Positions 43,046 to 55,324 are shown, counted from the first letter of the stretch. The stretch: 64,000 bases of DNA from Pseudarthrobacter sp. NBSH8 (GCF_014217545.1 NZ_CP043178.1:2108001-2172000), one strand, 5' to 3'. Translations and numbers: made by a program. The notes: generated from the letters alone by a model not told the origin.

Positions 43046-43163
43046 CTTCCAGCGCCGGATCATCCGCTCTCATCGGTTTGGTCGCGAGGCCATCCAGCCG
43101 GATATATTTGGACAGGAAATTCAGCGATGAAAGTTTGGGGGCCGTCAGGAAATGGGAGAACCC

Positions 43164-43457
43164 TTGCCAGTGCATAAGGCCATAGTGTCAGCGTCAGTCG
43201 GCTTGCATGCCCGTCCCGCTGCGGTGTTCGTTAGGGCAGTGACCGAAACAGGACTTCCTGTCAGCATCCGCAAGGCCGGTATCCAGGGTGTCGACGCCCG
43301 TTCCCTGCTGGAAGTGATGACTGCCGATTTCCCGTTCGGCTGCGAAGTAGAACTTTCAGTTCCCGACAGTGCCCTCAGCGGCCCTGTCACTCACCGCGAC
43401 GCAGAGGCGGCCCTCCGTATGCTGGCTGAGCTTCTGGAGTCACAGGGCGCCAGGTAG
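43164..43457 (+). CDS. ptsH: HPr phosphocarrier protein
   Basis: Phosphocarrier of the sugar phosphotransferase system, passing phosphate from Enzyme I to sugar-specific EIIA. The active histidine is in ASVGLHARPAAVFV and the regulatory-type serine in GVDARSLLEVM. TTG 43164 (MPVHKAIV) is preferred because GGGAG lies 5 nt upstream; an ATG at 43152 would add four residues. The product is 97 residues, slightly longer than the usual 85-90 because of a C-terminal LLESQGAR. Enzyme I is not in this window. Confidence 0.92.
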   Translation: MPVHKAIVSASVGLHARPAAVFVRAVTETGLPVSIRKAGIQGVDARSLLEVMTADFPFGCEVELSVPDSALSGPVTHRDAEAALRMLAELLESQGAR

Positions 43458-43513
43458 TCGCTCCCAGGGGGCATTGGCCTGTGACTCCCCGCGTCAAAAG
43501 CTAAGGAACAAGG

Positions 43514-43560
43514 ACGACGTCGGGCCCCACCAGAAAGTAGGGCCCGACGTCGTAAGTTTT
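43514..43560 (+). terminator. Intrinsic terminator of ptsH
   Basis: 14-bp stem ACGACGTCGGGCCC/GGGCCCGACGTCGT with a 12-nt loop, followed by AAGTTTT. The stem is symmetrical, so it probably also ends the ctaCDF transcript coming from the right. Confidence 0.88.
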
Positions 43561-43588
43561 GCAAATATCTGCTGAAGTCCAGCGGCTT

Positions 43589-43990
43589 CTAGTGGGCGTG
43601 GTCCCCACGGCTGTACTCGAAGACCCACCCCACAAGGGCTACGACTGCGAGGCCGGCCGCGATGAACAGGATCCACCAACCGACGGCGAGGCCCAGGAAT
43701 CCGCCCGCACACGCGAGACCCAGAACCAGCGGCCACCAGCTCCAGGGGCTGAAGTGGCCTTGTTCACCGGCGCCCTCGTGGATCTCGGCATCGTTGCGGT
43801 CCTCGGGACGCATCCCGATGCGCTTGCCGGTGAAGCCAAGGTAGCCGCCGATCATTCCGGAGAGTCCTCCCACCAGGAGAATCCCGAGGGTTCCGACCCA
43901 TTCACTCCAGTTGGTCAGGAAACCGTAGACCAGGGAAACCGGTACGAAGAAGAAGACTCCGGCTCCAAATATCCATGATTCGATTTTCAC
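43589..43990 (-). CDS. ctaF: Cytochrome c oxidase subunit IV (actinobacterial type)
   Basis: 133 residues, four transmembrane helices. The N-terminus [23 protein letters not shown] and the loop with [27 protein letters not shown] are typical of actinobacterial CtaF, an accessory subunit of the aa3 oxidase. It overlaps the ctaD stop by 4 bp and is the last gene of ctaC-ctaD-ctaF. Confidence 0.93.
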   Translation of the reverse strand: MKIESWIFGAGVFFFVPVSLVYGFLTNWSEWVGTLGILLVGGLSGMIGGYLGFTGKRIGMRPEDRNDAEIHEGAGEQGHFSPWSWWPLVLGLACAGGFLGLAVGWWILFIAAGLAVVALVGWVFEYSRGDHAH

Positions 43991-45714
43991 TTGGCGGTGT
44001 CCTTCTGGTCGGCGTTACCGAGCACCGCTGCTGCGGCTGCAGGCGATTCAACGGTATGTACCTGCGAGAGCTCCGGGTGGTGGAGGTCCAGGGCTGGACG
44101 CTCTGAACGGATCCGGGGCAGCGAGGTGAAGTTGTGGCGCGGCGGCGGGCAAGAGGTAGCCCACTCAAGCGACGCTCCGAAGCCCCACGGGTCATCAACC
44201 TCAACGCGTTCGGAGCTCCGTGACGTGATGTAAACGTTCCAGAAGAACGGAATCATTGAGGCGCCGAGCAGGAAGGAGCCGATGGTGGAGAACTGGTTCA
44301 TCCAGGCGAAGTTGTCCTCCACCAGGTAGTCGGCGTAGCGGCGGGGCATGCCCATAACCCCGAGCCAGTGCTGGATGAGGAACGTGCCGTGGAAGCCAAG
44401 GAACAGCATCCAGAAGTGGATCTTTCCGAGGCGCTCGTTGAGCATCTTGCCGGTGAATTTTGGCCACCAGAAGTAGAAGCCTGCGAACATCGCGAACACC
44501 ACCGTGCCGAAGACCACGTAGTGGAAGTGCGCCACCACAAAGTAGGAGTCAGACACGTGGAAGTCCAGCGGCGGCGACGCCAGGATGATGCCGGTCAGGC
44601 CGCCGAAGAGGAAGGTGATGAGGAAGCCGATGCTCCACAGCATGGGGGTCTCGAATGTAATGGACCCCCGCCACATGGTGCCGATCCAGTTGAAGAACTT
44701 CACGCCGGTGGGGACCGCGATCAGCATGGTCATGAAAGCGAAGAACGGCAGCAGGACCGAGCCGGTCACGTACATGTGGTGGGCCCACACGGTCACGGAC
44801 AGGGCTGCAATGGCGATGGTCGCGTAGACCAGGCCCTTGTAGCCGAAGATCGGCTTACGGCTGAAGACCGGGAAGATCTCGGACACAATGCCGAAGAACG
44901 GCAGCGCGATGATGTACACCTCGGGGTGTCCGAAGAACCAGAAGAGGTGCTGCCACAGCACCGCGCCGCCGTTCTCCGGATCGAAGATGTGTGCACCGAA
45001 GCGGCGGTCGGCGCCGAGCGCGAACAATGCGGCAGCCAGCGGCGGGAAGGCCATCAGCACGAGGATGGATGTCACCAGGGCGTTCCAGGTGAAGATGGGC
45101 ATCCGCCACATGGTCATGCCCGGAGCGCGCATGCAGATGATGGTGGTGATGAAGTTGACGGCACCCAGGATGGTGCCGAAGCCGGACAGCGCCAGGCCGA
45201 AGACCCACAGGTCACCGCCGATGCCTGGGCTGAACGTGGTGTTGGACAGCGGCGCGTACGCGAACCAGCCGAACGACGCCGCACCCTGGGGGGTGATGAA
45301 GCCGGACACCGCGATGGTGGAGCCGAAGAGGAAGAACCAGAAGGCCAGGGCGTTCAGCCGCGGGAACGCGACATCGGGGGCACCGATCTGCAGCGGCATG
45401 ATGACGTTGGTGAAGCCGGCGAACAGCGGCGTCGCGAACATCAGCAGCATGACGGTGCCGTGCATCGTGAACAGCTGGTTGTACTGCTCCTTAGTCTGCA
45501 GGATCTGCATGCCAGGTTCGAACAGCTCGGCCCGGATGAGCAGAGCCATGACGCCACCGAGGCAGAAGAACACAAACGACGCGATCAGGTACATGTACCC
45601 GATGGTCTTGTGGTCCGTGGAGGTGATCCAGTTGACGACGATGCGTCCCTTGGACTTAGGAACTACGGGAGCCTCTAGGGTTCCGGCAGGTGCGGTCTGG
45701 GTATAAGTTGCCAC
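43987..45714 (-). CDS. ctaD: Cytochrome c oxidase subunit I
   Basis: Catalytic subunit of the aa3 oxidase, 575 residues with twelve helices, carrying heme a and the heme a3-CuB site. Visible ligands: His in [32 protein letters not shown] (CuB and cross-linked Tyr), [10 protein letters not shown] (CuB histidines) and [24 protein letters not shown] (heme histidines). GTG start with GGGGAGC upstream, 10 bp after ctaC. It ends in a hydrophilic tail with many Ser/Pro residues. Works with qcrCAB as a supercomplex. Confidence 0.97.
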   Translation of the reverse strand: MATYTQTAPAGTLEAPVVPKSKGRIVVNWITSTDHKTIGYMYLIASFVFFCLGGVMALLIRAELFEPGMQILQTKEQYNQLFTMHGTVMLLMFATPLFAGFTNVIMPLQIGAPDVAFPRLNALAFWFFLFGSTIAVSGFITPQGAASFGWFAYAPLSNTTFSPGIGGDLWVFGLALSGFGTILGAVNFITTIICMRAPGMTMWRMPIFTWNALVTSILVLMAFPPLAAALFALGADRRFGAHIFDPENGGAVLWQHLFWFFGHPEVYIIALPFFGIVSEIFPVFSRKPIFGYKGLVYATIAIAALSVTVWAHHMYVTGSVLLPFFAFMTMLIAVPTGVKFFNWIGTMWRGSITFETPMLWSIGFLITFLFGGLTGIILASPPLDFHVSDSYFVVAHFHYVVFGTVVFAMFAGFYFWWPKFTGKMLNERLGKIHFWMLFLGFHGTFLIQHWLGVMGMPRRYADYLVEDNFAWMNQFSTIGSFLLGASMIPFFWNVYITSRSSERVEVDDPWGFGASLEWATSCPPPRHNFTSLPRIRSERPALDLHHPELSQVHTVESPAAAAAVLGNADQKDTAK

Positions 45715-45724
45715 GTCGCTCCCC

Positions 45725-46597
45725 TTACTTAATTTCGTTCAGGTTCGGGTTGCGGTCATACTCTTCGCCGAGGAGTCCCGTGTTGCCGTCTGCCTTGAGC
45801 TTGTCCAGGTGAGCCTGGAATTCGGCTTCGGAGACAACCTTGACGCGGAACAGCATTTCGGAGTGGTACTCACCACAGAGCTCGGCGCACTTGCCGTCGT
45901 AGGTTCCCTCTTTAGTGGGCGTGAACCTGATGTAGTTGGTCTTGCCGGGGATCATGTCGCGCTTCTGGAGGAAGGCGGGAACCCAGAAAGAGTGGATGAC
46001 ATCGCGCGAGTTCAGTTCGAGGTCAACTGACTTTCCAACCGGCAGGTAAAGCGTCGGCAGCGCTTCCTTATTGATGGTGTTACCAGTCAGGTGTGCCTGA
46101 ACTCCAGCCTCGTAGACATCCTCGGTGACGACGTCCCCGGACTTGTAGTTGAAGTCCCAGGCCCACTGCTTGCCGCGGACATCAACAACGACGTCGGCCG
46201 GCTTGGAGCGGTCATCGATGGCCTGCTGGTCGCGGTCGGTGAAGTAGAAGAACACCAGGACCATGAACAGCGGGATGGTCAGGTAAAAGACCTCCAGCGG
46301 AAGATTAAAGCTGGTCTGCCGCGGGAAACCCGTGGTGCCCTTGCGGCGGCGGTAGGCGACAAGGCACCAAACGATCAAGCCCCACGTGATGATGCCCACA
46401 ACGAGGGCTGCAATCCATGAGTTGACCCAGAGGTCCATGATCCGGTCAGTGTGATTGGTGGTGCCACGCTCGGTGGGCAGCCACCCCTTCTCTACCTCTG
46501 GCGAACATCCAGTCAAAACCAACGCGCCGGCAACTGCCAAGCCTGAGATCGTAGTGATCGTTTTGCGTCGGCTGCCGGTTCGGTTCTGCGAACTCAC
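45725..46597 (-). CDS. ctaC: Cytochrome c oxidase subunit II
   Basis: 290-residue CuA subunit, synthesised as a lipoprotein (signal [14 protein letters not shown], lipobox Cys about residue 31). Two helices follow ([38 protein letters not shown]), then the CuA cupredoxin domain with [19 protein letters not shown] and [14 protein letters not shown], holding Cys, Cys, His and Met ligands. The aromatic KQWAWDF motif for electron transfer is present. GTG start after GGAAGGG. Confidence 0.96.
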   Translation of the reverse strand: MSSQNRTGSRRKTITTISGLAVAGALVLTGCSPEVEKGWLPTERGTTNHTDRIMDLWVNSWIAALVVGIITWGLIVWCLVAYRRRKGTTGFPRQTSFNLPLEVFYLTIPLFMVLVFFYFTDRDQQAIDDRSKPADVVVDVRGKQWAWDFNYKSGDVVTEDVYEAGVQAHLTGNTINKEALPTLYLPVGKSVDLELNSRDVIHSFWVPAFLQKRDMIPGKTNYIRFTPTKEGTYDGKCAELCGEYHSEMLFRVKVVSEAEFQAHLDKLKADGNTGLLGEEYDRNPNLNEIK

Positions 46598-46784
46598 AGA
46601 CGGCCCTTCCTACTTGTTGCTGTTGCCCGGCCACCCAAGGGGCCGTCCGGGCACACTAAAAGTTTTACTACTCGGTGTAGAGCTTACCGCTCTGCCGGGC
46701 GTTTCGCCCACATGTCGGCGCCGTGCCTCCGTGCCGTTTTCGGCGGACGGAATGCAGGCGCCGGCATCGGGCGAAATAACCGGG

Positions 46785-47174
46785 TCAGTGGAACGAATCA
46801 CCACAGGCGCAGGAGCCACCGGCATTGGGGTTGTCGATGGTGAAGCCCTGCTTGGAGATTGTGTCCTCGAAGTCGATGCTGGCTCCACTGAGGTACGGCA
46901 CGCTCATCTTGTCCACCACAACTTCGACGCCGTCATAGTCGCGGACGGCATCTCCATCGAGGAGGCGCTCGTCGAAGTAAAGCTGGTAAATGAGGCCGGA
47001 GCAGCCGCCGGGCTGGACGGCAACGCGGAGGCGGAGATCGGTCCGGCCTTCCTGCTCCAGGAGGCTGCGCACCTTGCCTGCTGCGACGTCGGTCAGTTTG
47101 ACCTCATGTGCGGCCAGTTCATCGCTGGCAGCGCTGGTGGTCTCGGTGATGTTCTCGTTGGTTGCAGTGCTCAT
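46785..47174 (-). CDS. erpA: A-type iron-sulfur cluster insertion protein (ErpA/HesB)
   Basis: 129-residue A-type carrier that delivers Fe-S clusters to apo-proteins. Three conserved cysteines are visible: PGGCSGLIYQLYFDE, and SCACGDSFH at the C-terminus. The core ILL/VTVDKMSVPYLSGASIDFEDTI-type segment is as in ErpA/IscA. Start MSTATNENITETTSAASDE has a disordered Thr-rich N-terminus. Divergent from nothing nearby; likely monocistronic. Confidence 0.94.
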   Translation of the reverse strand: MSTATNENITETTSAASDELAAHEVKLTDVAAGKVRSLLEQEGRTDLRLRVAVQPGGCSGLIYQLYFDERLLDGDAVRDYDGVEVVVDKMSVPYLSGASIDFEDTISKQGFTIDNPNAGGSCACGDSFH

Positions 47175-47355
47175 TTGGCCTACCTTAGGACGGTCCTGGC
47201 GGCCCCGCGTCAGCGGTGCCTGCCCCTACGGATACGGTACGGGCTATAGCTACATGCTACTTCGGTCAGCCCTGTAGCTCTAACTCCTGACGTAACCAAG
47301 CCGGTCCGCTGATTGTTCCCAATGGTGAAGGAATGCCGGCATCAGGGGCCCCGGA

Positions 47356-48801
47356 TCAGGCCAGGCCTTCTGTGTTCAGCCGGGCGAGCAGCAGCGCCTC
47401 GGCCACCACGGCGTTCTGGAAATCACCAATGTGGAGGGACTCGTTGGCACTGTGGGCGCGGGAATCGGGATCCTCGACACCGGTCACGAGGATCTGGACT
47501 TCCGGATAAACGTCCATCAGGTCCGCGATAAACGGAATTGACCCGCCGATTCCAGTCTCCACCGCCGGAACACCCCAGGCCTCCCCCAGCGCCCACATTG
47601 CGAACTTCGCCGCCTTTGAGGATGTATCAGCGAGGAACGACTTTCCGCTTTCTCCCGGAGTGAACACCACCTTTGCCCCAAAGGGTGCATTGGCCTGGAC
47701 GTGGGCTTGAACGGCTTCCATCGCTGCCGCCGGATCCTGGCGGGGCGCCAGGCGCAGGCTGAACTTGGCACGCGCCCGCGGCAGGAGCGTATTTGAGGCC
47801 ACGTCCACGGCGGGAGCATCGAAGCCGATGATGGACAGCGCGGGCTTGGTCCACAGCCGGGCGGCGATGCTGCCTGTGCCTGCGAGCCGGACGCCATCGA
47901 GAACGGAGGAATCGGCACGGTACTCCGCTTCGGTGAGCTCCACGCCGACGTTGTCATTCGATACGAGGCCTTCGATCGCCACGTTGCCGTCTGCATCGTG
48001 CAGGGTGGCAATCAAACGGGACAGCAGGGTTGGCGCATCCAGTACGGGGCCGCCGAACATGCCCGAGTGGACAGCATGATCCAGCACCTGAACTTCAATG
48101 GTTCCGTCCACAAGGCCGCGCAGGCTGGTGGTAAGGGCGGGAATGCCCACCTTCCAGTTGCTGGAGTCGGCCACCACGATCACATCGGCCTTCAGCAGTT
48201 CCCGGTGCGTTTCCAGGAACGAACGGAAGGTGGGAGAACCAGCTTCCTCCTCCCCTTCGAAGAAAAACGTCACACCAAGCCCGAATTCCGCGCCCAGCAC
48301 TTCGGTCGCTGCGGCATAGGCGGCCACATGGGCCATGATCCCGGCCTTGTCGTCAGCAGCGCCGCGTCCGTACAGCCTGCCGTCCCGTTCGACGGCGGCA
48401 AAAGGCTCTGTTTCCCACAGCGCCCGGTCTCCGGGCGGCTGGACATCGTGGTGGGCGTACAGCAGGATGGTCGGCTTCCCTTCTGCCGCCTGGCGACGTG
48501 CGACGACGGCAGGACCGCCGGGAGTGCCGTCGTCCTTGCTACTGCGCAGGACCTGGACATCCTCCACGCCGGCGGTGCGCAAAAGTTCCGCTACGGCCTG
48601 CGCGCTGGCTTCCAAGGGGGCGGGATCGAAACTCGGCCAGGCGATGCCGGGAATGGCCACAAGTTCCTTGAGCCGGTCGAGGGTGGTATCGAAGGAAACT
48701 GCGACGGATAGCCTGAGTTGGTCCGAGTCGATGGTCCGTGCAGGGTGACCGGAGCCGGGGGTGTTGGCGTCGGACGGGTTGGCTGCTGGAGTGGGAGTCA
48801 T
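47356..48801 (-). CDS. M20 family metallopeptidase (dipeptidase)
   Basis: 481-residue zinc amino/dipeptidase. Metal ligands: His in LYAHHDVQPPGD, Asp in GRGAADDKAGIMAHVAA, the catalytic Glu pair in FFFEGEEEAGSPTF, Asp in VADSSNWKV. The dimerisation domain includes VQVLDHAVHSGMFGGPV. Start ATG 48801 (MTPTPAANPSDAN) is chosen; the longer frame has no ribosome site. Likely cytoplasmic carnosinase/dipeptidase type; exact substrate unknown. It diverges from the DUF3043-like gene with a 54-bp gap. Confidence 0.93.
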   Translation of the reverse strand: MTPTPAANPSDANTPGSGHPARTIDSDQLRLSVAVSFDTTLDRLKELVAIPGIAWPSFDPAPLEASAQAVAELLRTAGVEDVQVLRSSKDDGTPGGPAVVARRQAAEGKPTILLYAHHDVQPPGDRALWETEPFAAVERDGRLYGRGAADDKAGIMAHVAAYAAATEVLGAEFGLGVTFFFEGEEEAGSPTFRSFLETHRELLKADVIVVADSSNWKVGIPALTTSLRGLVDGTIEVQVLDHAVHSGMFGGPVLDAPTLLSRLIATLHDADGNVAIEGLVSNDNVGVELTEAEYRADSSVLDGVRLAGTGSIAARLWTKPALSIIGFDAPAVDVASNTLLPRARAKFSLRLAPRQDPAAAMEAVQAHVQANAPFGAKVVFTPGESGKSFLADTSSKAAKFAMWALGEAWGVPAVETGIGGSIPFIADLMDVYPEVQILVTGVEDPDSRAHSANESLHIGDFQNAVVAEALLLARLNTEGLA

Positions 48802-48855
48802 GGCGAACACAATACCCGCGCCGAATCTCCTTGGGCCGCAAGGTATTCTGTTCAC

Positions 48856-49458
48856 GTGTTCGGACGTAAAAAGGAAGCGCCAACGGCGCAGCAATCAATA
48901 GACCAGCAGGCCGCTGAAGCGGCAGCCCGGCAGGATGCCGCGTTGGGCAAGGGTGCGCCCACGCCCAAGCGCAAAGCCCAGGAGGCCGCCCGCAAACGGC
49001 CCCTGGTGCCGGAGGACCGCAAGGCGTCCAAGGCCGTTGAGCGCCAGGCCATCCAGGACCAGCGGACCAAAATGCGCCAGGCGCTCGATACAGGTGATGA
49101 GAAATTCCTGCCCTTGCGCGACAAGGGACCGCAGAAGCGTTATGCCCGCGACTACGTGGATGCGCGCTTCAGCCTGGGCGAATACCTGATGTTCGGTGCC
49201 CTCGTATTTGTCATCATTTCCCTGATCGTGCCGGCTTCGAGCGAGCAGATGGTTTATGTCCTGGGCGGTTTCTGGGTCATGTTCCTGGCCGTCTTTGTGG
49301 ATGTGTTCATTCTGTCCCGGCAACTCCGCAAGAAGCTAACCGAGAAGTTCGGCGAGGTTGAGCGTGGCACGGTCTGGTATGGCTCCATGCGCTCCCTGCA
49401 GTTCCGCAAACTGCGCCTGCCCAAACCGCTTGTGAAGCGCGGGCAATACCCGTCCTGA
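48856..49458 (+). CDS. DUF3043-like membrane protein
   Basis: 200 residues from GTG 48856. The N-terminal half is highly charged (KGAPTPKRKAQEAARKRPLV, RQAIQDQRTKMRQAL), then RDKGPQKRYARDYVDARFSLGEYLMF leads into two helices (LVFVIISLIVPAS, LGGFWVMFLAVFVDVFIL). A basic tail ends the protein. It fits the actinobacterial DUF3043 family, of unknown function. TATTCT at 48844-48849 lies 6 bp before the GTG, so the transcript is probably leaderless. A terminator follows. Confidence 0.88.
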   Translation: MFGRKKEAPTAQQSIDQQAAEAAARQDAALGKGAPTPKRKAQEAARKRPLVPEDRKASKAVERQAIQDQRTKMRQALDTGDEKFLPLRDKGPQKRYARDYVDARFSLGEYLMFGALVFVIISLIVPASSEQMVYVLGGFWVMFLAVFVDVFILSRQLRKKLTEKFGEVERGTVWYGSMRSLQFRKLRLPKPLVKRGQYPS

Positions 49459-49502
49459 TATGCATGCCGGACCAAGCGCCGGCAGCGCATTTCTTCTTAG
49501 AC

Positions 49503-49540
49503 AGCAAAACCCCGGCAGTCAGGCTGCCGGGGTTTTGTTG
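49503..49540. terminator. Bidirectional terminator between DUF3043-like gene and pyrD
   Basis: 13-bp stem AAAACCCCGGCAG/CTGCCGGGGTTTT with a 5-nt loop. The T-run is built into the stem on both strands. It lies between converging genes. Confidence 0.9.
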
Positions 49541-49545
49541 CTTAA

Positions 49546-50619
49546 TCAGCTGTTGCGCCGAGCTTTCGCCAGGCCGCGGTTGATCCGGGACGCCCAGAAG
49601 GGCCCCTCGTACAGGAAGGCCGTGTAGCCCTGGACCAGCGTGGCGCCGGCATCCAGGCGGTCCTGGACGTCTTTGGCCGTCTCGACGCCGCCGACGGCCA
49701 CCAGCGTGATTGCACCCCCGGTGGCCTCCTTGAGGCGGCGAAGGACTTCCAAGGAACGCTGCTTCAGCGGTGCCCCGGATAGGCCCCCGGCACCACATTC
49801 CTCCACTTTCGCAGCCGGAGACGCCAGCCCCTCACGCCCGATCGTCGTATTCGTGGCAATAATGCCGTCCAGCTTGAGGTCCAGGGCCAGCTTGGCGACG
49901 TCGTCGATGTCCTCATCGCTCAGGTCCGGTGCAATCTTCACCAGCAGCGGGACGTGCCGGCCAGCCGCCTTGTCCGCCTCGTGCCCCACGGCGGTCAGCA
50001 GCGGACGGAGCGTCTGGACATCCTGCAGGAGACGCAGCCCGGGCGTGTTCGGTGAGCTGACGTTGACCACCAGATAGTCTGCGGCCGGCGCCAGGCTCCT
50101 TGCACTGATCAGGTAATCGGCCACGGCGTCGTCGAGTTCCACAACTTTGCTCTTGCCAATGTTCACCCCGATCACGGGGCGCACGGTGGGATGCCGGCGC
50201 TGCAGCGCCGCGCGTGCCGCTTTGAGGCGCGGTTCGACGGCGGCAGCGCCATCGTTGTTGAACCCCATCCGGTTAATAACAGCCCGGTCCTCGATGAGCC
50301 TGAAAAGGCGCGGCTTCTCGTTGCCCGGCTGCGCCTGCCCGGTGATGGTTCCTACTTCTACATGGCCAAAACCAAGTTCGGCGAGGGCCTCGATGCCGAA
50401 TCCCTCCTTGTCGAACCCGGCTGCGAGGCCGAACGGGGACGGGAAGATCAGCCCAAAGGCAGAAGTCTGCAAGGAGGCCGCAGGCGCCGTGAACCGGTGC
50501 AGCAGCCTTCCTGCGCCGGAAGTATGGGCAAGTTTGATTCCCTTGAATCCGATCTTGTGGGCGCGTTCCGCGTCCATCCACGAAAAGGCCAGCCTGAAGA
50601 ATGTCGGATATACGCGCAT
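49546..50619 (-). CDS. pyrD: Dihydroorotate dehydrogenase (quinone), class 2
   Basis: Fourth step of pyrimidine synthesis: oxidises dihydroorotate to orotate and passes electrons to the quinone pool at the inner membrane face. The 357 residues start [18 protein letters not shown], the helical membrane-interaction segment of class 2 enzymes. The FMN domain has [33 protein letters not shown] (with catalytic Ser) and [14 protein letters not shown] 50619 is used; the longer upstream frame overlaps the divergent hydrolase. Ends 5 bp from a terminator. Confidence 0.95.
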   Translation of the reverse strand: MRVYPTFFRLAFSWMDAERAHKIGFKGIKLAHTSGAGRLLHRFTAPAASLQTSAFGLIFPSPFGLAAGFDKEGFGIEALAELGFGHVEVGTITGQAQPGNEKPRLFRLIEDRAVINRMGFNNDGAAAVEPRLKAARAALQRRHPTVRPVIGVNIGKSKVVELDDAVADYLISARSLAPAADYLVVNVSSPNTPGLRLLQDVQTLRPLLTAVGHEADKAAGRHVPLLVKIAPDLSDEDIDDVAKLALDLKLDGIIATNTTIGREGLASPAAKVEECGAGGLSGAPLKQRSLEVLRRLKEATGGAITLVAVGGVETAKDVQDRLDAGATLVQGYTAFLYEGPFWASRINRGLAKARRNS

Positions 50620-50694
50620 GGCTCTAGTTTTCCGTCTCGGACGGTCCAGACCAAACCGGGCCGCCATACATGCGGCTCCGGCTAGCATAAAGCC

Positions 50695-51705
50695 ATGAGG
50701 TGGCAGCCAGATATCCTCGGTGCTGGCTTCGAAGCCTGCACCTTCGAGGCCGGGGGCGAAGACGGCGTCCAGCGCACCGCCACGCTGGTGCGCTTCCGTC
50801 CGGCGAAGGAACCGGCAGCCACCCGCCGGCGCCGGACAGTGCTGTTCCTCCATGGTTGGAGCGACTACTTCTTCAATGTGGACCTGGCGCAGTTTTGGAC
50901 ACACAGCGGCTACGAGTTCTACGCCCTCGACATGCATAACCACGGCCGCAGCCTGCGCCCGGAAACGCCGGGCGGCTACGTGGCGAACCTGGCGGACTAT
51001 GACACCGAGATCGAAGCGGCCATCGCCATCATTCGGGCCGACACGCACAGGCCGGAACTGGAAGCCAAGGCCTCCCTCACGCTGATGGGCCACTCCACCG
51101 GCGGCCTGGTGGCCGCCCTCTGGGTCAGCAACCACCCCGGAGCGGCCTCCCAGCTGGTGTTAAACAGTCCCTGGCTGGAGATGCACGGCAGCTCGCTGGT
51201 CCGCCGTGCTGCGTCCACGATGGTGGGACCCGTGGCGCGGTTCCGGCCGGAGGCTGTCCTGCGGCTGCCCGAGCGGGGGTTCTATTGGCGGACCATCAGC
51301 AGTTCAGCCGACGGCGAGTGGCCGCTTGACGACAGGTTCCGTCCGCCCATGGCATTTCCGCTCCGCGCGGGCTGGCTCAGCGCCATCCTGGCCGGCCACA
51401 CCAAGGTGGCCCGTGGCCTGGACATCGACATACCCATCCTGGTGCTGCTGTCCCGGGGAAGCGCCACCGGGCCGTTCTGGTCCGAGGAAATGCGGCGCAC
51501 CGACGCGGTACTGGACGTCAACATCATCGCCCTCCGCGCCCTGACACTGGGGCGCAGCGTCACGGTGGAACGGATCGACGGCGCGCTCCACGACGTCTTC
51601 CTCTCCCCTGCCAAAGTGCGGGCAGACGCCTATGCGCGGCTCGCCCGCTGGCTCCGGGGTTACGGTACGGCTGAACCCGGTGCGGCGTCGACGGCGCCGC
51701 CGTAG
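50695..51705 (+). CDS. Alpha/beta hydrolase (lysophospholipase/S33 aminopeptidase-like)
   Basis: 336-residue hydrolase. [20 protein letters not shown] is the oxyanion region, the nucleophile elbow is GHSTGG (Ser about 146), Asp is probably in the [17 protein letters not shown] region and His in [11 protein letters not shown]. Family resemblance is to monoacylglycerol lipase/lysophospholipase L2-like proteins. Divergent from pyrD (75 bp between starts). Its last 46 bp overlap the 3' end of uppS on the other strand. Substrate unknown. Confidence 0.88.
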   Translation: MRWQPDILGAGFEACTFEAGGEDGVQRTATLVRFRPAKEPAATRRRRTVLFLHGWSDYFFNVDLAQFWTHSGYEFYALDMHNHGRSLRPETPGGYVANLADYDTEIEAAIAIIRADTHRPELEAKASLTLMGHSTGGLVAALWVSNHPGAASQLVLNSPWLEMHGSSLVRRAASTMVGPVARFRPEAVLRLPERGFYWRTISSSADGEWPLDDRFRPPMAFPLRAGWLSAILAGHTKVARGLDIDIPILVLLSRGSATGPFWSEEMRRTDAVLDVNIIALRALTLGRSVTVERIDGALHDVFLSPAKVRADAYARLARWLRGYGTAEPGAASTAPP

Positions 51706-52490
51706 CGACGGTCCCGCTGGGCGTAGATTTCGACGGCGTCCCACAGGGTCCGCCGGTCGACGTCGGGCCACAGCGTGTCCATAAAGACGAACTCCGCGTA
51801 GGCCGACTGCCACAGCAGGAAGTTGGAGAGCCGCTGCTCCCCCGAGCTCCGCAGGAAAAGGTCCACGTCCGGCAGGTCCGGCTCGTCGAGGAACTTCTGG
51901 ATGGTTTTCTCGGTGATGGCACCGGGCTTGAGCCGGCCTGCGGCAACCTCGGCGGCAATTGCCGATACTGCGTCTGTGATTTCCGCCCGGCCGCCGTAAT
52001 TAACACACATTGTCAACGTGCAGGTGCTGTTGCCCGCGGTAAATTCCTCGGCCTCTTCGAGTTCGCGGATCACCGAGCCCCACAGCCTGGGACGCCGGCC
52101 GGACCACCGCACGCGGACACCCCACTCGTCCAGCTGGTTTCGCTGCCTTCGTAGCACGTCCTTGTTAAAACCCATCAGGAAGCGGACCTCTTCAGGTGAG
52201 CGGCGCCAGTTTTCGGTGGAGAATGCATAGACGCTCACGAACTCGATGCCCAACTCGATGGCGCCCGCCACGACATCCAGGAGGGCAGGCTCGCCCGCCT
52301 TGTGACCCTCGATCCGCGGCAGGCCCCGCTGGTTGGCCCAACGGCCGTTTCCGTCCATCACAATAGCCACATGGCGGGGGACGAATTCGGCGGGGATCGC
52401 CGGGGCAACCGCGCCTGAAGGGTGCGGATACGGTGCCACCACAGGGGTGGTCCGTTGCCGCGAAGGACTTTTCTTTTTTCCCAGGGCCAC
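51660..52490 (-). CDS. uppS: Isoprenyl transferase (undecaprenyl diphosphate synthase family)
   Basis: Cis-prenyltransferase of 276 residues making the polyprenyl diphosphate carrier for cell-wall synthesis. Motifs: [26 protein letters not shown] (catalytic Asp and diphosphate loop), [24 protein letters not shown] and [25 protein letters not shown]. It begins 2 bp after the recO stop; the two are often coupled. The 3' end overlaps a convergent hydrolase gene by 46 bp. Confidence 0.95.
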   Translation of the reverse strand: MALGKKKSPSRQRTTPVVAPYPHPSGAVAPAIPAEFVPRHVAIVMDGNGRWANQRGLPRIEGHKAGEPALLDVVAGAIELGIEFVSVYAFSTENWRRSPEEVRFLMGFNKDVLRRQRNQLDEWGVRVRWSGRRPRLWGSVIRELEEAEEFTAGNSTCTLTMCVNYGGRAEITDAVSAIAAEVAAGRLKPGAITEKTIQKFLDEPDLPDVDLFLRSSGEQRLSNFLLWQSAYAEFVFMDTLWPDVDRRTLWDAVEIYAQRDRRYGGAVDAAPGSAVP

Positions 52491-52492
52491 TG

Positions 52493-53245
52493 TCAGCCAC
52501 GCTCCACATGTTTGAGGGATTTCAGGACACGCTCAAGGTGCCATTGCAGGTATACGGCCACCAGCCCCGCAGCCTCCCGGCGGTGCGGCACCTGCGAACC
52601 GTCCGTCGTCGTCCAGTCCCCCGTCAGCAAGGCACCCAGCAGTACGACGGTCTCTGCCGCCGGCGCAGGCGAACCCGGTGGCCTGCAGTCGGCGCAGACC
52701 ATGCCGCCGAGCGGAGCTGAAAACGCCGTATGGGGGCCGGGCCGGCCGCAGCGGGCGCAGTTAGTGAAACTCGGCGCCCAGCCGCCGGTGGCAAGAGCGC
52801 GCAGGAGATAGGAATCGAGGATCAGTCCGGGCGCATGTTCGGCCCGGCTCAGCGATGCCAGCGCACCCACCAGCAGGTTGTACTGGGCGGTGCCGGCTTC
52901 GCCGTCGACATCCGTCAGTTTCTCCGCAGTTTCGGTCATGGCAGCGGCAACGGTGTAGCGGCCATAGTCTGCGGCGATGTTGCTGCCGTAGGCGCCCTTG
53001 GCAACCGCCTGGGTGACGATGTCCAGTGTCTTTCCGGAGACCAGTTGCAGGTCTGCAACCATGAAGGGCTCCAGCCGCGCCCCAAACTTGCTGCTGGTCC
53101 GCCGTACTCCCTTGGCGACGGCGCGGATTTGACCGTGGTGCTTGGTCAGCAGGGTGATGATGCGGTCGGCCTCGCCCAGCTTGTGGGTACGAAGCACCAC
53201 GGCGTCATCCCGGTAAGACCGGGCAGCAAAGGATTGTTGGACCAC
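52493..53245 (-). CDS. recO: DNA repair protein RecO
   Basis: 250-residue recombination mediator that, with RecF and RecR, loads RecA onto SSB-coated DNA. The N-terminal OB-fold starts [31 protein letters not shown]. The zinc site is [25 protein letters not shown], and a helical C-terminus ends with [21 protein letters not shown] 53245 is chosen; upstream in-frame residues are within the leuA-recO gap and look non-coding. Confidence 0.93.
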   Translation of the reverse strand: MVQQSFAARSYRDDAVVLRTHKLGEADRIITLLTKHHGQIRAVAKGVRRTSSKFGARLEPFMVADLQLVSGKTLDIVTQAVAKGAYGSNIAADYGRYTVAAAMTETAEKLTDVDGEAGTAQYNLLVGALASLSRAEHAPGLILDSYLLRALATGGWAPSFTNCARCGRPGPHTAFSAPLGGMVCADCRPPGSPAPAAETVVLLGALLTGDWTTTDGSQVPHRREAAGLVAVYLQWHLERVLKSLKHVERG

Positions 53246-53288
53246 GGTTAATCTTCGCACTGAGTTCCGGAAAGCCGGCGATGCCGGC

Positions 53289-53321
53289 GCGTTGCGCGCC
53301 GGTATTCCCGGCGCGCAACGC
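53289..53321 (-). terminator. Hairpin between leuA and recO
   Basis: 14-bp stem GCGTTGCGCGCCGG/CCGGCGCGCAACGC with a 5-nt loop, just after the leuA stop on the minus strand. There is no clear T-run, so it may be a terminator of reduced strength or an RNA-stabilising hairpin before recO. Confidence 0.65.
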
Positions 53322-53329
53322 ATTCCGAA

Positions 53330-55093
<1,764 letters not shown>

Positions 55094-55150
55094 TCAAATC
55101 TGAAAGGGTGGCCGGGCAACACAAACTCCGCGACGAGGATGGGCCTTGCG

Positions 55151-55210
55151 CTAGATCGCGTCTGAGGCCTCGCCGCGGCAGCTAAGAAGGAGCAGTTCTG
55201 CGCGCACCAT
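55151..55210 (-). promoter_or_regulatory. leuA leader peptide (attenuator)
   Basis: An open frame of 19 codons, MVRAELLLLSCRGEASDAI, precedes leuA by 81 bp on the same strand. Four consecutive leucine codons and the RGEA-like tail match the known leucine leader peptides of actinobacterial leuA. Ribosome stalling at low leucine would favour readthrough into leuA. Only the peptide was identified; alternative RNA structures of the intervening 80 nt were not computed. Confidence 0.8.
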
Positions 55211-55324
55211 TTCACAGTAACACGGGTGCGTAAGATGAAGGAGCAACACCTCCAGCACCGTCCACAATGCAGACGCCGCGCCGGTGCAACCGACGGCCGC
55301 GGCTCGTCACACGAAGGAGCTCTT

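Noticed and set aside
44368..45678. A 436-codon open frame on the plus strand opposite ctaD
   Set aside because: Low-complexity, His/Asp/Glu/Gln-rich translation with no domain; it is an antisense shadow of a high-GC gene whose own strand encodes an unmistakable oxidase subunit I.
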